Assembly: GCA_001899315.1 (NCBI GenBank)
Contig: MOYA01000001.1
Coordinates: 2,822,195 to 2,860,308, forward strand
DNA length: 38,114 bases
Direction: 5' to 3'
DNA from: Candidatus Obscuribacter phosphatis
Lineage (GTDB): Bacteria > Cyanobacteriota > Vampirovibrionia > Obscuribacterales > Obscuribacteraceae
The notes beneath the pieces are model-generated. The model was not told the origin of the DNA. It was given only the letters and a program-made list of their open reading frames with translations, and made no database searches. The position numbers and the translations under genes were made by a program. How positions within the stretch are numbered: position 1 is the first letter of the stretch; the number at the start of each line of letters is the position of its first letter. Positions 8,952-18,639 of the stretch are shown here, piece by piece.

Positions 8952-9911
8952 CTATACCCTAATTTTAAGCAGTCGCTCGGCATTTCTGAAACAAAGTTTC
9001 TCGCGCGTAGACTGGCTTAGCGGTACGTTCTCAATAAAGTCAGCGGCGATAGCACTGCTTTCATAGGGATAATCTACAGAGAACATAACATTGTCTTCAC
9101 CAAGCTCTGCGACCGTGCAAAGCAAAGGATTATTGGCGCAGGCACCAGATGTAGTGACAACAAAATGCTGACGAATAATTTCTGATGGCATCCGCTTTAA
9201 AGCCTTGGCAAAAGGCGTAGCTTTGATGCGGCTATCTAGACGCCAGAGCATAAAGGGTAGACCTTCACCCATATGCCCAAGAATCACCTTCAGGCCAGGA
9301 AAGTTATCAAAGACTCCACCAAAAACAAGCCTCAATGCATGAGCCGCAGTCTCACAGGTCCAGCTGTAAACAGCACCATTGAGCTCTGGACGCCCAGAGT
9401 AGACATGAGGCTCATCAAAGGGATTCATCGGGTGCAGATAGAAGGGCACATCTAACTCCTGCACTTTCTGCCAAAATGGCCAGTAGCGCTTATCATCGAG
9501 ATAGATGCCCTGTGTATGACCGTTCACAAGAGCTCCAACGAACCTATAATCGCGCACACAGCGCTCTAATTCACGAGCGGCAGCTTCTGGGTCTTGCAGA
9601 GGCAAACAGGCAAAACCTCGATATCGACTGGGGTGCCTTTCAATCTGCTCAAACAGAAAGTCGTTGCAGCGCCTAGCAGACTCTATAGCCACAGTCGCAT
9701 CAACCTCAGCCTGCAAGCCCGGCGCAGTCTGGGAAAGCACCGAGATCTCGATGCCGGCTTCGTCCATAGCCTTGAGCCTCTTATCATCGAAATCAGAGAG
9801 AAGGGCTTCCATTGAAGCTAGCACCGCACCCTCAAATAGACCTTTCATCACTGCCATGTACTTGCCAAAGCCGGGTCCAGAGAAGTGTTCCTCCAAGGCG
9901 ATTTTCTTCAC
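8952..9911 (-). CDS. Metal-dependent amidohydrolase, ACMSD/gamma-resorcylate decarboxylase type
   Basis: The protein starts MKKIALEEHF; the Glu-x-His pair at its tip is the first metal site of the amidohydrolase-2 family (COG2159). Further signatures are a His in FYLHPMNP, ILGHMGEGLPFMLWRLDSR, and an Asp in FSVDYPYE that closes the metal centre. At 319 residues it has the length of non-oxidative decarboxylases such as gamma-resorcylate decarboxylase and ACMSD, so it probably decarboxylates or hydrolyses an aromatic or semialdehyde acid. The exact substrate is open. It is cytosolic, with no signal peptide. No pathway partner is adjacent. Confidence 0.75.
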   Translation of the reverse strand: MKKIALEEHFSGPGFGKYMAVMKGLFEGAVLASMEALLSDFDDKRLKAMDEAGIEISVLSQTAPGLQAEVDATVAIESARRCNDFLFEQIERHPSRYRGFACLPLQDPEAAARELERCVRDYRFVGALVNGHTQGIYLDDKRYWPFWQKVQELDVPFYLHPMNPFDEPHVYSGRPELNGAVYSWTCETAAHALRLVFGGVFDNFPGLKVILGHMGEGLPFMLWRLDSRIKATPFAKALKRMPSEIIRQHFVVTTSGACANNPLLCTVAELGEDNVMFSVDYPYESSAIAADFIENVPLSQSTREKLCFRNAERLLKIRV

Positions 9912-10106
9912 AAATAATGACCTCTAAACTGGCTAGCCAGATTGAAGTATAGATGAGAGTAGGAATGACTTCATTAGAATCGCCTCTCTGAGACCTTAGG
10001 CAATGAATCATCAAAATAAAGTCTTAGACCAGCGATACTGCTACCATAAACAGAGCCCGAGAAATTCAATAAGCACAGAGCCAAACTAACAAGCAAGAAA
10101 ACAACT

Positions 10107-13100
10107 ATGAAAAGACCACTTTCAATCAATAGTTCCCAGCTAGTCGCCGTTTCATTAACCTTGTCCATCGGCTCAGTAACCTGGAGCCTTGCCCAGCGGT
10201 GCTCTATAGACAGCGCCCAAGCGAGCCCAGTTGTAAACAACAGACAAAGAAATCAACTCTCTTCTAGGGCAACTCAAAATTACACAACTGGGGAGCCTAA
10301 ATTTAGAGCGACGGTCAGAGAAGGCGCCGGAATACAGATAACTCTAATGCCAAGTGTTCCAGGCTTTCCCAGCCAAGCCTACTTGATCAAGATAAACAAC
10401 ACAACTCTATGCGGATTGAACCAAGAACAAATAGGCCTGCTACTGACCGGAAAAAACAAACTACATCTAATTTCAGACCAAGGCGAAGAAATTAGTGTCG
10501 ACGCTTCACCATATGAATTACCGACGCCAAACCAAGATTCAGACAGGGAAGCAATTCTAGCTAATTTCACCTCAAAATATAATGGTGCCAGCTCAGTATT
10601 TGAAAACGCTTTGAGAGCAAACAACTTAAAAGATGATGAGTTCTTTAGCAATACGCTCATGGCTGCGGCAGACGCTAATGAGCTAATTAACCTCGCCGAA
10701 GATGACAAAGAGAACTCCGATGCCTCACTTTCTGCGGCACTAACTTATTGCACTTCCACACAGCTCACTATGGGTATGATACCTGTCGCAAAGAAAAACC
10801 TGCAGAGACTGATAGAGTTACAAACAAAGCAGAATGCAAACGATACCTTATTTAACTCCAGGCTAAGAGAAGTATATATAAAAGCCGTTGCCTGCGGGCT
10901 CGACAAAGAAGCTGAAGCCTTAGGATGGGCGGTATGTCGAGGAATAGTTGGCAGTTCTTCCAAGCAATCGCAAAGAGAAACAAACAAGGAAGATGAAGAG
11001 CTGCTCTTTGTCAGAGCATTCGCCGGCAATCTAGCAAAGACATCACCCAAAGATGCCCTTAAGTTATTGGAAGACTGCGGCCAAATTGCTGGAAGAAATC
11101 CGCAGAGCTTTCCATGGCAAGGTCCTCTCAATTGGAATGCCGAATTCTACGCAACCTGTGGAAACTATAAACGGGCCTCGCAAGAATACGAGAACTCTTT
11201 GAAGGAATTTACAGGACCGGCTTTACCAAGCGGTCCGCAGAAATATAAAGCGCAAGATGTAAATGCGTTAAGCCGATACAACTATATACTGCTGCGACTG
11301 TCGGAGCTGGCGCTAAAGCTAGATCAAACTGACAAATCTGTTGAATATCTAGAACAATCAAGAGACAGCTATTTAGCAAGTTTAAAACCAGATATGCTTC
11401 CAAAACTGGAAGAGTTGCCGCTTTTGTGCCCGACTCCAAGACTGATTAATTATGCCTTGATAGAGTCATACTTGCGCAAAGGAGATGCAGGCTCAAAGCG
11501 CAAAGCAGAAAAACTGCTGGAAGAAACTCTAGCAGACAAGACTAGGAAACAAGCAACAACAACAACAACAACAAGATTGACGGAACTGAGGAATATTCAA
11601 AATGGAGGCTGGCGAAAAGAATTCTATTTTCCGGAAACCACCTTCACCAATACTGATGTTTTCGCGAGAGAGCTTAATAAGCTCTACGAAAAACTAGAAA
11701 ACACCAGCAACGCGTCAATTGCAAAAGACAAGAAGAACATCTCGCTAAAAAGCGCTATTGAAAGCCTAGTCAGCAAAAGTACTGAAAGGAGCTTTGACTA
11801 CGGGGTAGGCCAAAAGCAAATAGATTATTACTCCTGCCTTTTCTATCTAGCCAAGGAATTAGCTGCCTCTGGCCACAAAGCCGAATCGATAGCTTTGTTT
11901 GAAAAGCTTAAGGGCTCTGCATCAGCACTCAAAAACTCTCCATACATCAAGCTTCCTATTGAACTCGAAATAGCCGCCATCACCAACAATTTCAGCAAAC
12001 TAGATGAAATGCTAAAGCCTGTTTCTCACTGGTCTGAAGTCACCCCGATGAGAGGACTGGCAGATATCTATATCGCAACAGGTGAAACTGACAAAGCAGA
12101 AAAATTTCTTGCACATGCAGAACAACAGCTGCAAGAGAAAGAGTCATTGACAGCCTCAACCCAGAATCAGGACGATGAAGGAGTCACCGAAACACAACTA
12201 GTCAAACCCCTGATAGCTTTAGATCGCTGCAAAATCGCCGCTCTAAACGACGATATCTCAAATTTGATGAAGCAGTTCAACAAAAGCATATTCGATATCG
12301 ACGCCATTAGACTGACAGCACCATCAAGTCTTCTTGACTCATTCAATCAAAAGTATCTCAATCGAGTTATCGAAATCATCAATATTGTCAACAGAAAGGG
12401 ACACCGAGATAAAGCCATTGAAATTTGCAGTCTAACAATAGAGAAAATGAATGATAAGAGCTGCTGGCTTGGGGTCTTCCAAAATTCGGCAAACAGCATT
12501 AACTTGCTGCGCCCGCAGGCACATCTAAAAGCCAGCTTAGGCATACTACTCTTTGAAGCAGGCGAACAAGACAAAGCCTTGCCTTATCTAAAGACTGCTA
12601 GTTCTGAACTAAAGGACTGGAGCACACGCCAACTTCTTCTCACTCTTGCAAAGTGCGCTTATGCAAAAGGCGACTTTGTTGAGGCCAGTCAGGCGTATAG
12701 CAACCTGGCGAAAAACAGCTATTTTCCCCAAGCAATCTCATCGCCAAGATTGCTATCAGACTTAAGAAAGACCTACGCTCGAGAGTCCATTGCCTCTGCA
12801 CTAAAGGCTAAAGATTTTCCTGCGGAGCAGCTCATCCGACTTTATAAAGATCTAGCCGAAATGCTAGATGCACCAAACGAAATAGCGGAGAGAACTGTAC
12901 TTTACAAGAAAGCTCTTGCCCTTTCAGATCCAGATTCTGAATTCGCTAAAGACCTGAGTCTTAAAATTGCTCGCCTCGAAACGAAGTCTACCGATTCAAA
13001 ACTCAGAATTGATCTGCTTGCCAGAGCATCTAATGTCGCAATAAGAAGAAACAGCCCAGACGCTGCACAACTACAAATAGGTTTGGCTAATGAAGAGATT

Positions 13101-15383
13101 CAGGGAGGTCAATTTGATAACGCGGTCAAAAATTACTTGGAAGCAATCAGACAAATTCAAAGAAAGGTAAACAAAACTAACTACTGCGACCAAATCTTTA
13201 GCAGCCAGCCATGGGGGTCTTTACACCAACTAAGCAAAGCCGGCAGAGGTAGCGCTGTTGAAACAATCTACCTAGCTCTGCTCGATAAAGCGAAGGAGCT
13301 ATATGGGGAAAAAAGTGCTGAGACAAAAGAAGTACTATCTCTTTTGATTCCATTTTATGCAGAAAAGGGAAACCTAATCAAGGAAAGCAATTATCTTGAA
13401 TCTTATCTTGAGATTGATCCCAGAAAAATAGAACTCGGCACCTACAATACTTACGCCACTCCCAGCAGGCTAGAAGAGACCTTTGTTGCACTAGCCAAGA
13501 AAGCCAGCACTGCCGAGTTTTCCAAAACAGCCCTCAATAAGTTACTCGCTCGTACAAAGGTTTATTATGGCTCAGATAATATACACGTGGCACGTATATT
13601 AGCCTCTCAAGCCAAACTTGAGGTTAATTGCGGAAATCTATTGAAAGCAGAATTGTTGGCAAAAGAGGCGCAACGCATAGAAGAACTTTATGGAGCGGTG
13701 AATACATTGGGCTTAGGCTACAATCTTTCGAAGTCGCTTCTCTTTGAGATTTACTCAAAACAAGATAATAAGGCTAATCTAGCTGCCCTAGATGAATACT
13801 ATAAAGAAAGAAGCAAAGAAAGTGAGAAGCATTGGTCATTGGCACCGTCCGCAACAAGCAAACAAAAACAAGAGTACCTAAACTATTGGCGTCAAATCTC
13901 GCCATATCAACCAATGACTATTGCATTGCAGTATCAGATGCTCAATGAGGCCTACCAGGCTAAAAACTGGCAACAGATTAAACAAGATGCACCGTGGTTT
14001 CTACGGACCCTTGCTCACAATTCACTCTTTCTTTCAGGCGGTTGTATTTCTTCGCCTTCCCCAGCCACTCAGAAGTACTTTTGCTATAAGGCTCTAATTG
14101 AAGCATGCCAAAATACAAATGATCGTAGTAGCGCACTAAACTGGCTACAGCAAGCGAATTCTGAAAAATGCTATAACTCTTCGGTGGAAGAACTACTCTT
14201 TCTTGCGAAGATAGAGTATTTGTGCGGCAATAAAGACAGAACAAGAGAACTCTGCAAAGAAGCGAAACAAGAAGCTACCGCCAAGAAGCTTCCGCAATAT
14301 GCCAACTACCAATACGAAATTGCTGAACTTATGAAAATGACAGGTTCAGAGCAAGAGCAAAAACAAACTGCAGAACAGCAAGAGCTGCTTATGTACCAGA
14401 ATCAAGTGGAGATGTACAGACAGTATGCCAACTCGAAGCACAAGGAAAACCAGTCGAGCTTGGTGCTCAAAAAACCGCCGATAAGGCAAGCCAGTTCAAT
14501 AGACGACATAATTCCCGCCAACCCGGTCTCATTTCCGCAAGATGTAAAACAAGGCGAAGACAAATACTCGCTTAACTATGCGATTCTTTGCGAGAACCTG
14601 GTACTTGAAAATGGCGCGCTAGTGAAGCGCAACACTCAACAGGGGGGTATGTTTGAATACTCCTTTGCCGGAGCATTCAAATCTTTAAAGGCAAGTCAGC
14701 CCATCCATAAGGCGGGTTCCTTCCAATTCTTATTCGATGGAGGCAATCTAATTGTGCCACAGTCCACGCCAACACCAAACATACCGTGGAGCGGCGGCAC
14801 CGGCGCGGGCGGTACCGGCGTGGGAGGCAGTACTGGCGCCTTGTTTAATGGTCCAGTAGGCACTGCTGGTGGCGGATATATGGGCGGTCTCGGATATTCC
14901 GCACCACCAGCAGTAATGCCCTTGCCGCTAAAGCCAGCCCTTGAGGCACCAGCCAAAGCTCAGAGGCTAGACTCAACTTTAGAGGAGCTAGTTCCTCAAG
15001 AAGGCGACTACATAGCAGATAGCCTAGACCTAAGGAGCCTGATTATTTTAAAGACTCGAAAAATACGCATTTTTATCTCACCGAAATCAACTGCACCAAT
15101 TGTTCTAAGAACAGATATCGGCGCAAGTATCAATTCTGAGCCAAAGTGGCTTCAAGCCAGTCGAGCAGGCTTGTTAGAATTTTGGTACGACGGCAACGGA
15201 GAGATTAATCTTGGCGATTACACCGCCTTCTCCGGTATCATCTATGCACCAAAAGCAAGAATCAGATTAGGCAAAAGTTGTCAATTCACAGGAGCTATGG
15301 TGGCAAAAGATGTGATAGTTGGTGAAAATTCAGTCGTAACTTATGCAGCATCACTGGCACAATGGCAAGCCATGCAGAGATAA
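10107..15383 (+). CDS. Giant exported TPR protein with C-terminal beta domain
   Basis: An N-terminal hydrophobic segment (residues about 10-30) with a likely cut after DSAQA suggests export. Residues 65-135 resemble a PDZ-like domain (REGAGIQITLMPSVPG, NNTTLCGLNQEQI). Residues about 140-1500 are helical TPR-type repeats throughout, e.g. AEKFLAHAEQQLQEKE and EAGEQDKALPYLKTASSEL. A Gly-rich linker (about 1560-1600) leads to a final beta-rich domain (about 1639-1758) with LEFWYDGNGEINLGDYTAFSGIIYAP and FTGAMVAKDV, which I associate with DUF7305-like domains of pilus- or surface-type proteins. A (CAA)n run at about 11554-11575 codes for a short poly-Thr stretch. Function unknown; a cell-envelope scaffold is the plain inference. 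Start context is weak. Confidence 0.65.
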   Translation: MKRPLSINSSQLVAVSLTLSIGSVTWSLAQRCSIDSAQASPVVNNRQRNQLSSRATQNYTTGEPKFRATVREGAGIQITLMPSVPGFPSQAYLIKINNTTLCGLNQEQIGLLLTGKNKLHLISDQGEEISVDASPYELPTPNQDSDREAILANFTSKYNGASSVFENALRANNLKDDEFFSNTLMAAADANELINLAEDDKENSDASLSAALTYCTSTQLTMGMIPVAKKNLQRLIELQTKQNANDTLFNSRLREVYIKAVACGLDKEAEALGWAVCRGIVGSSSKQSQRETNKEDEELLFVRAFAGNLAKTSPKDALKLLEDCGQIAGRNPQSFPWQGPLNWNAEFYATCGNYKRASQEYENSLKEFTGPALPSGPQKYKAQDVNALSRYNYILLRLSELALKLDQTDKSVEYLEQSRDSYLASLKPDMLPKLEELPLLCPTPRLINYALIESYLRKGDAGSKRKAEKLLEETLADKTRKQATTTTTTRLTELRNIQNGGWRKEFYFPETTFTNTDVFARELNKLYEKLENTSNASIAKDKKNISLKSAIESLVSKSTERSFDYGVGQKQIDYYSCLFYLAKELAASGHKAESIALFEKLKGSASALKNSPYIKLPIELEIAAITNNFSKLDEMLKPVSHWSEVTPMRGLADIYIATGETDKAEKFLAHAEQQLQEKESLTASTQNQDDEGVTETQLVKPLIALDRCKIAALNDDISNLMKQFNKSIFDIDAIRLTAPSSLLDSFNQKYLNRVIEIINIVNRKGHRDKAIEICSLTIEKMNDKSCWLGVFQNSANSINLLRPQAHLKASLGILLFEAGEQDKALPYLKTASSELKDWSTRQLLLTLAKCAYAKGDFVEASQAYSNLAKNSYFPQAISSPRLLSDLRKTYARESIASALKAKDFPAEQLIRLYKDLAEMLDAPNEIAERTVLYKKALALSDPDSEFAKDLSLKIARLETKSTDSKLRIDLLARASNVAIRRNSPDAAQLQIGLANEEIQGGQFDNAVKNYLEAIRQIQRKVNKTNYCDQIFSSQPWGSLHQLSKAGRGSAVETIYLALLDKAKELYGEKSAETKEVLSLLIPFYAEKGNLIKESNYLESYLEIDPRKIELGTYNTYATPSRLEETFVALAKKASTAEFSKTALNKLLARTKVYYGSDNIHVARILASQAKLEVNCGNLLKAELLAKEAQRIEELYGAVNTLGLGYNLSKSLLFEIYSKQDNKANLAALDEYYKERSKESEKHWSLAPSATSKQKQEYLNYWRQISPYQPMTIALQYQMLNEAYQAKNWQQIKQDAPWFLRTLAHNSLFLSGGCISSPSPATQKYFCYKALIEACQNTNDRSSALNWLQQANSEKCYNSSVEELLFLAKIEYLCGNKDRTRELCKEAKQEATAKKLPQYANYQYEIAELMKMTGSEQEQKQTAEQQELLMYQNQVEMYRQYANSKHKENQSSLVLKKPPIRQASSIDDIIPANPVSFPQDVKQGEDKYSLNYAILCENLVLENGALVKRNTQQGGMFEYSFAGAFKSLKASQPIHKAGSFQFLFDGGNLIVPQSTPTPNIPWSGGTGAGGTGVGGSTGALFNGPVGTAGGGYMGGLGYSAPPAVMPLPLKPALEAPAKAQRLDSTLEELVPQEGDYIADSLDLRSLIILKTRKIRIFISPKSTAPIVLRTDIGASINSEPKWLQASRAGLLEFWYDGNGEINLGDYTAFSGIIYAPKARIRLGKSCQFTGAMVAKDVIVGENSVVTYAASLAQWQAMQR

Positions 15384-15411
15384 ATTTACCGAAAAGTGAG
15401 AGGAAACGCCA

Positions 15412-16539
15412 TTACAACTCACCGACCAAGGGATGTCCATCAGAGCCTGCCATCTGCATTGTTCGCAATTTGCCATCGGTTGCAGGGTAGCCGATAAAGC
15501 CAGTTTGCCCCGTTTGACGATTTGGCGGCAGTCCCAAATTCTGTAAAGTTTCTTCCGTCGAGTTATACCAAGTACCTATTTTAAGAATGCGGCGAGCATC
15601 ATCACCGGTGGCAACTTTTCGACCAAGCTCGTTAGCGATTCGCACATGTTTTTCAATCATCTGCACAGAAGTAAGTCGCTTGCCCTTTGTCGAATCCCAG
15701 AGGTTCTCTTCTATACCGGCACGTGTATGCTGACCAAGAGCAATCATCATGGCAGCAAGCGGGTGAGAAAGTCGATGTACAGATTGATAGGTGAACACTG
15801 AACCATGAGGAGTGCGACGCACAAGCTCCATCCAATCGAATGGATTTGCACCACACGAGCCACCACCGCCCATACTGAAAAATCCATTAACAGGCCCCAT
15901 ATAAAGCCCTCTCCGAATCAATCGCTCAACAATTTCAAGACTGTGAATATGCGCCAATGCGAAATAAGGCTGTATGCCATGCTGCCGGAGACGCTTCAGA
16001 TGCTCAATATAAAAATCAGGGGTGGCATCAACAACCATATTTGAGAATGCCCACAACATTTCCTCTGTAGCAACATGGGTATTAGCCCAGTCTTCCATTG
16101 TCGTCAATGATGTGATATCCCACTGACACGAACCTATAGCAACCGTGACCTGATCTGGCTTTGGGTCTAGCTCTGCCAACATGTGGCGGGTGTCGTAGCC
16201 TTGCCACTGCGCTTTACTGTGATCGTCCGGAGGCGAAAAACTAATTGAGCCGCCAACTTGCAAAATCATCTTTGGTACAGCTTCACGCAAGCGCCCGATC
16301 AGCTCACCGTACTCTTTGAAGTTCTTGGAAATCTTGCCGGTCTTGGGATCTCTAACGTGAATGTGCAAAATGGTTGCACCGGCGTTATAGCAATCGACAG
16401 CTTTCTGCACTTGCTGGTCCCAGGTTAGCGCAATGTCTTCAGGGTAATCTGACGGCAGCCACACCGGTCCATACGGCGCCGCTGTGATAATCAAAGGGTC
16501 TTGATTTTCAGGCAAGAGTGAATCATCAGTAAAATACAT
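15412..16539 (-). CDS. BKACE family beta-keto acid cleavage enzyme (DUF849)
   Basis: These Zn enzymes condense a beta-keto acid with acetyl-CoA and split it, as 3-keto-5-aminohexanoate cleavage enzyme (Kce) does in lysine fermentation. Seen here: the metal-binding His59-x-His61 in ILHIHVRDPKTGK, LQVGGSISF, TVAIGSCQW, a Gly-rich GGGGSCGANPF and HTRAGIEENLW, close to the family's GxEDN segment, then VRIANELGRKVA near the end. Kce usually has Asp where this protein has the second Glu of EEN. I start at ATG 16539, which has GGGAG eight bases upstream; an in-frame start at 16662 would add 41 residues that look unlike the family. The substrate cannot be told, and no other lysine-fermentation gene is in view. 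Confidence 0.85.
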   Translation of the reverse strand: MYFTDDSLLPENQDPLIITAAPYGPVWLPSDYPEDIALTWDQQVQKAVDCYNAGATILHIHVRDPKTGKISKNFKEYGELIGRLREAVPKMILQVGGSISFSPPDDHSKAQWQGYDTRHMLAELDPKPDQVTVAIGSCQWDITSLTTMEDWANTHVATEEMLWAFSNMVVDATPDFYIEHLKRLRQHGIQPYFALAHIHSLEIVERLIRRGLYMGPVNGFFSMGGGGSCGANPFDWMELVRRTPHGSVFTYQSVHRLSHPLAAMMIALGQHTRAGIEENLWDSTKGKRLTSVQMIEKHVRIANELGRKVATGDDARRILKIGTWYNSTEETLQNLGLPPNRQTGQTGFIGYPATDGKLRTMQMAGSDGHPLVGEL

Positions 16540-17002
16540 CGCTTTCTCCCATGGCCTGCAGCCAGTAACTGAACTGTAAATATCGAGCGCTGTCAAAAGC
16601 CCAAATAGAACTAGCCGGCAACATTGGTCATAGTTGCGCAAGTCCCAAAATTTTGAGCTCATTTATTGTAACTTGTATCTGTTTCTGAAAGGCAAACTCA
16701 TCGCTTGTCAAGATGCAATCCTGGCAGTGAGTAAAGGAAGGAAGTCAAAATCTCTCAAGAAGTCTCTTCCAGTTACACCACTGTTGATCCAGTTTTAGAT
16801 TGAACGGACCCTCCTTAAGCGGTAAGCTAAAGAAACAACTTCTAGAAGAAATGCCGATAGAAAAGACAAAGCACCTGAATCAGAATTCGCCTTACGAGGT
16901 ACAAACAAAGAGTACGAGGACAGAACAGTGCGGCCGCAGAAGTATCAGGTGGCTCGACCAGATGGACAAATGACCGCAATTGCATGAAGATCTATTGGTG
17001 AT
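16540..17002. other. Intergenic stretch, possible gene remnant
   Basis: No gene with a start codon is convincing. From about 16826 to the TGA at 16984-16986 a plus-strand frame stays open without ATG; its end reads RPQKYQVARPDGQMTAIA, which looks protein-like, and it is in the same frame as the following nucleotidyltransferase gene. It may be the tail of a lost partner gene. This stretch also marks the change from chromosomal-type genes to the toxin-rich region. Confidence 0.3.
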
Positions 17003-17512
17003 ATGATTCCACCTCTGATGCCTCACAAAAAGGTCTTACCCGATAAAGTTATGCTGGACAGGCACATTAACGCATTATCCATAGTCGTTCAACGACTTGA
17101 ATCGAGGGGTATAGCCTATCAAGTCACAGGTGGCATCGCTGGAAACATACACGGCTCGCTCTGGCCTCCTCACGACATAGACCTGGAAGTGGGAGCCGCC
17201 GATTTTGAGCGCGTTGCCGAATTGTTTGCGGCTGAACTTATAAAGCAACCTTATCACCATATCGATGAAGAATTCGAAATGTGCCTGATGACACTGATGA
17301 TTGATGACATCGAGGTTGACATAAACCAAGTTGAAGATTCATTTGCATTCACCAAAGACGGCAGCCGCGTACCGATTGTATTTGATCTAAAGAAGGCTGA
17401 ACGGCGAACCATCTCAGGACTATCGGTTATGGTGCAGCCACTGAAAGACCTAATTGCCTACAAGACCCTCATCGGCAGAGAGGCGGACGTGGCAGATTTA
17501 CTGAAACTTTAG
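17003..17512 (+). CDS. Nucleotidyltransferase-fold protein (MNT-like)
   Basis: The minimal nucleotidyltransferase core is visible: Gly43-Gly44 in YQVTGGIAGNIHG, then the metal-binding Asp58-x-Asp60 in PHDIDLEV, and a third Asp candidate in DIEVDINQVED. The C-terminal half (KDLIAYKTLIGREADVADL) matches the helix that closes the fold in AbiEii-like and related proteins. Such proteins act as toxins or as AMP- or CMP-transferring antitoxins, or modify antibiotics; which applies is open. No intact partner gene is adjacent, only an open-frame remnant just upstream. The ribosome site is poor (GGTG two bases before the ATG), so starts at 17018 or 17051 are possible. Confidence 0.65.
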   Translation: MIPPLMPHKKVLPDKVMLDRHINALSIVVQRLESRGIAYQVTGGIAGNIHGSLWPPHDIDLEVGAADFERVAELFAAELIKQPYHHIDEEFEMCLMTLMIDDIEVDINQVEDSFAFTKDGSRVPIVFDLKKAERRTISGLSVMVQPLKDLIAYKTLIGREADVADLLKL

Positions 17513-17587
17513 CTCAGCGGCAAGAAGCTAGGTCCTCAGCTGAATACCTGAGCAGACTCGGGATTGACTCCATCTCGTGGAAGCTCT

Positions 17588-18307
17588 CTACAGATAGAAG
17601 TGCTTATGGAGCCAAATGGATCCACAATTAGTAAGACAGGCATCTCTAACCGTAAACTTGCATGGAAAATGGTTGTTCGGATCAGTATTGAGCCATTCAT
17701 TACTTATAGGACCAGGCGCAGAGAGAACCTCTCTTTCTCCTTGGCGGTCGAGCATGATTTTGAACAGTAATTTGTTCTCTTTTGTCTCATCAACCATTTC
17801 TTCAAGAAAACCGATTCCAGCATCAAAGAACATAGAATCGTCTACATCGCTCTTATCGAGCAAAAGCCCTAAGTCCTTTAGAAATCGCACTCGCTGCCGC
17901 TCAGGCACAATATCGGTGACGACTGTATTAAATTCATAGTCCAAAATACCATACTTCAAGAATACACCAGCGCTCAAATCCCGCAAGTCGGCGACTTCAA
18001 TACCATGATGTCGAATGAAAGCACTAACTTCGTCGGGCGCTCTTTCAATGGAAGTCAGCTCCAATGTATGCCCAATTAGGGTGTCTATAGATCGATACCG
18101 CAATCCGCGAACTAGTTCCTTAATTACAGACAGACCAGGAATTGCATTTGGTGGTAGCCCTAAATTTGGTTTCGGCTCTCTGGTCAGATCGTACACCATC
18201 CGAAGATTCGTCACAGCAGGCTGTTGTTGCCCAGCCTGCTCTGATTTGCTAGCTCGGATTATCGACTGCAGCTTCCGCGCGAGCTTTTGCCACCAAACGT
18301 AAACCAC
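17588..18307 (-). CDS. Hypothetical protein, 239 residues
   Basis: I recognise no family. The ORF begins at a GTG with GGGAG six bases upstream, which supports it as a real gene. The first 25 residues are basic and Trp-rich (VWWQKLARKL); the rest is a soluble alpha/beta mix with DVDDSMFFDAGIGFLEEM and NKLLFKIMLDRQGE. There is no signal peptide or obvious catalytic motif. It stands alone between the nucleotidyltransferase gene (convergent) and hipB (divergent) and is probably island cargo. Confidence 0.5.
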   Translation of the reverse strand: MVYVWWQKLARKLQSIIRASKSEQAGQQQPAVTNLRMVYDLTREPKPNLGLPPNAIPGLSVIKELVRGLRYRSIDTLIGHTLELTSIERAPDEVSAFIRHHGIEVADLRDLSAGVFLKYGILDYEFNTVVTDIVPERQRVRFLKDLGLLLDKSDVDDSMFFDAGIGFLEEMVDETKENKLLFKIMLDRQGEREVLSAPGPISNEWLNTDPNNHFPCKFTVRDACLTNCGSIWLHKHFYL

Positions 18308-18597
18308 GAGTATCTCCCGGTGTAGAAAGTCTTGCTGCCATTGTACCTCTATTTATAGCGGCGAAAAGCGAAAACTCGAAGGTTGCTGCTATCTATCGAT
18401 TTCGAAAAACTGCGAGAATGGTGACTTCTACAGCCCCATCCAGAGTTGCGTTGATTTCAATACAACCAGGACTCCGGCTTGACTATGTCACTGCGCCGCA
18501 CAGACGGTAACCCACAATACGGTAAGGTCTCGTAAGTCAAATGAATCAATCGCGACCAATAAGTGGTAAAATATCTCATATTAACCTCGTTATTGCT
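18308..18597. other. Divergent intergenic region before hipBA
   Basis: No gene is supported. A sequence ACGGTAAGGTCTCGTAA near 18520 resembles the tail of the island's hairpin repeats (compare 25158 onward) but lacks a good hairpin. The hipBA promoter should lie near the right end; I cannot fix its boxes. Confidence 0.35.
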
Positions 18598-18627
18598 GTT
18601 TAACACGTAACATTTTACGTGTTAAAC
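18598..18627. promoter_or_regulatory. Perfect 13-bp inverted repeat, probable HipB operator
   Basis: GTTTAACACGTAA (18598-18610) and its exact reverse complement (18615-18627) flank the four bases CATT. The palindrome ends three bases before the ribosome site of hipB, the usual place for an autoregulatory operator bound by a HipB dimer or the HipBA complex. A GTG inside it could extend hipB upstream, but the operator argues for the ATG at 18640. Confidence 0.8.
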
Positions 18628-18639
18628 AAAGGAAAGAGC

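Noticed and set aside
18251-18341. 30-codon minus-strand ORF (MAARLSTPGDTRG)
   Set aside because: Overlaps the GTG start of the 239-residue gene in another frame, with no independent support.
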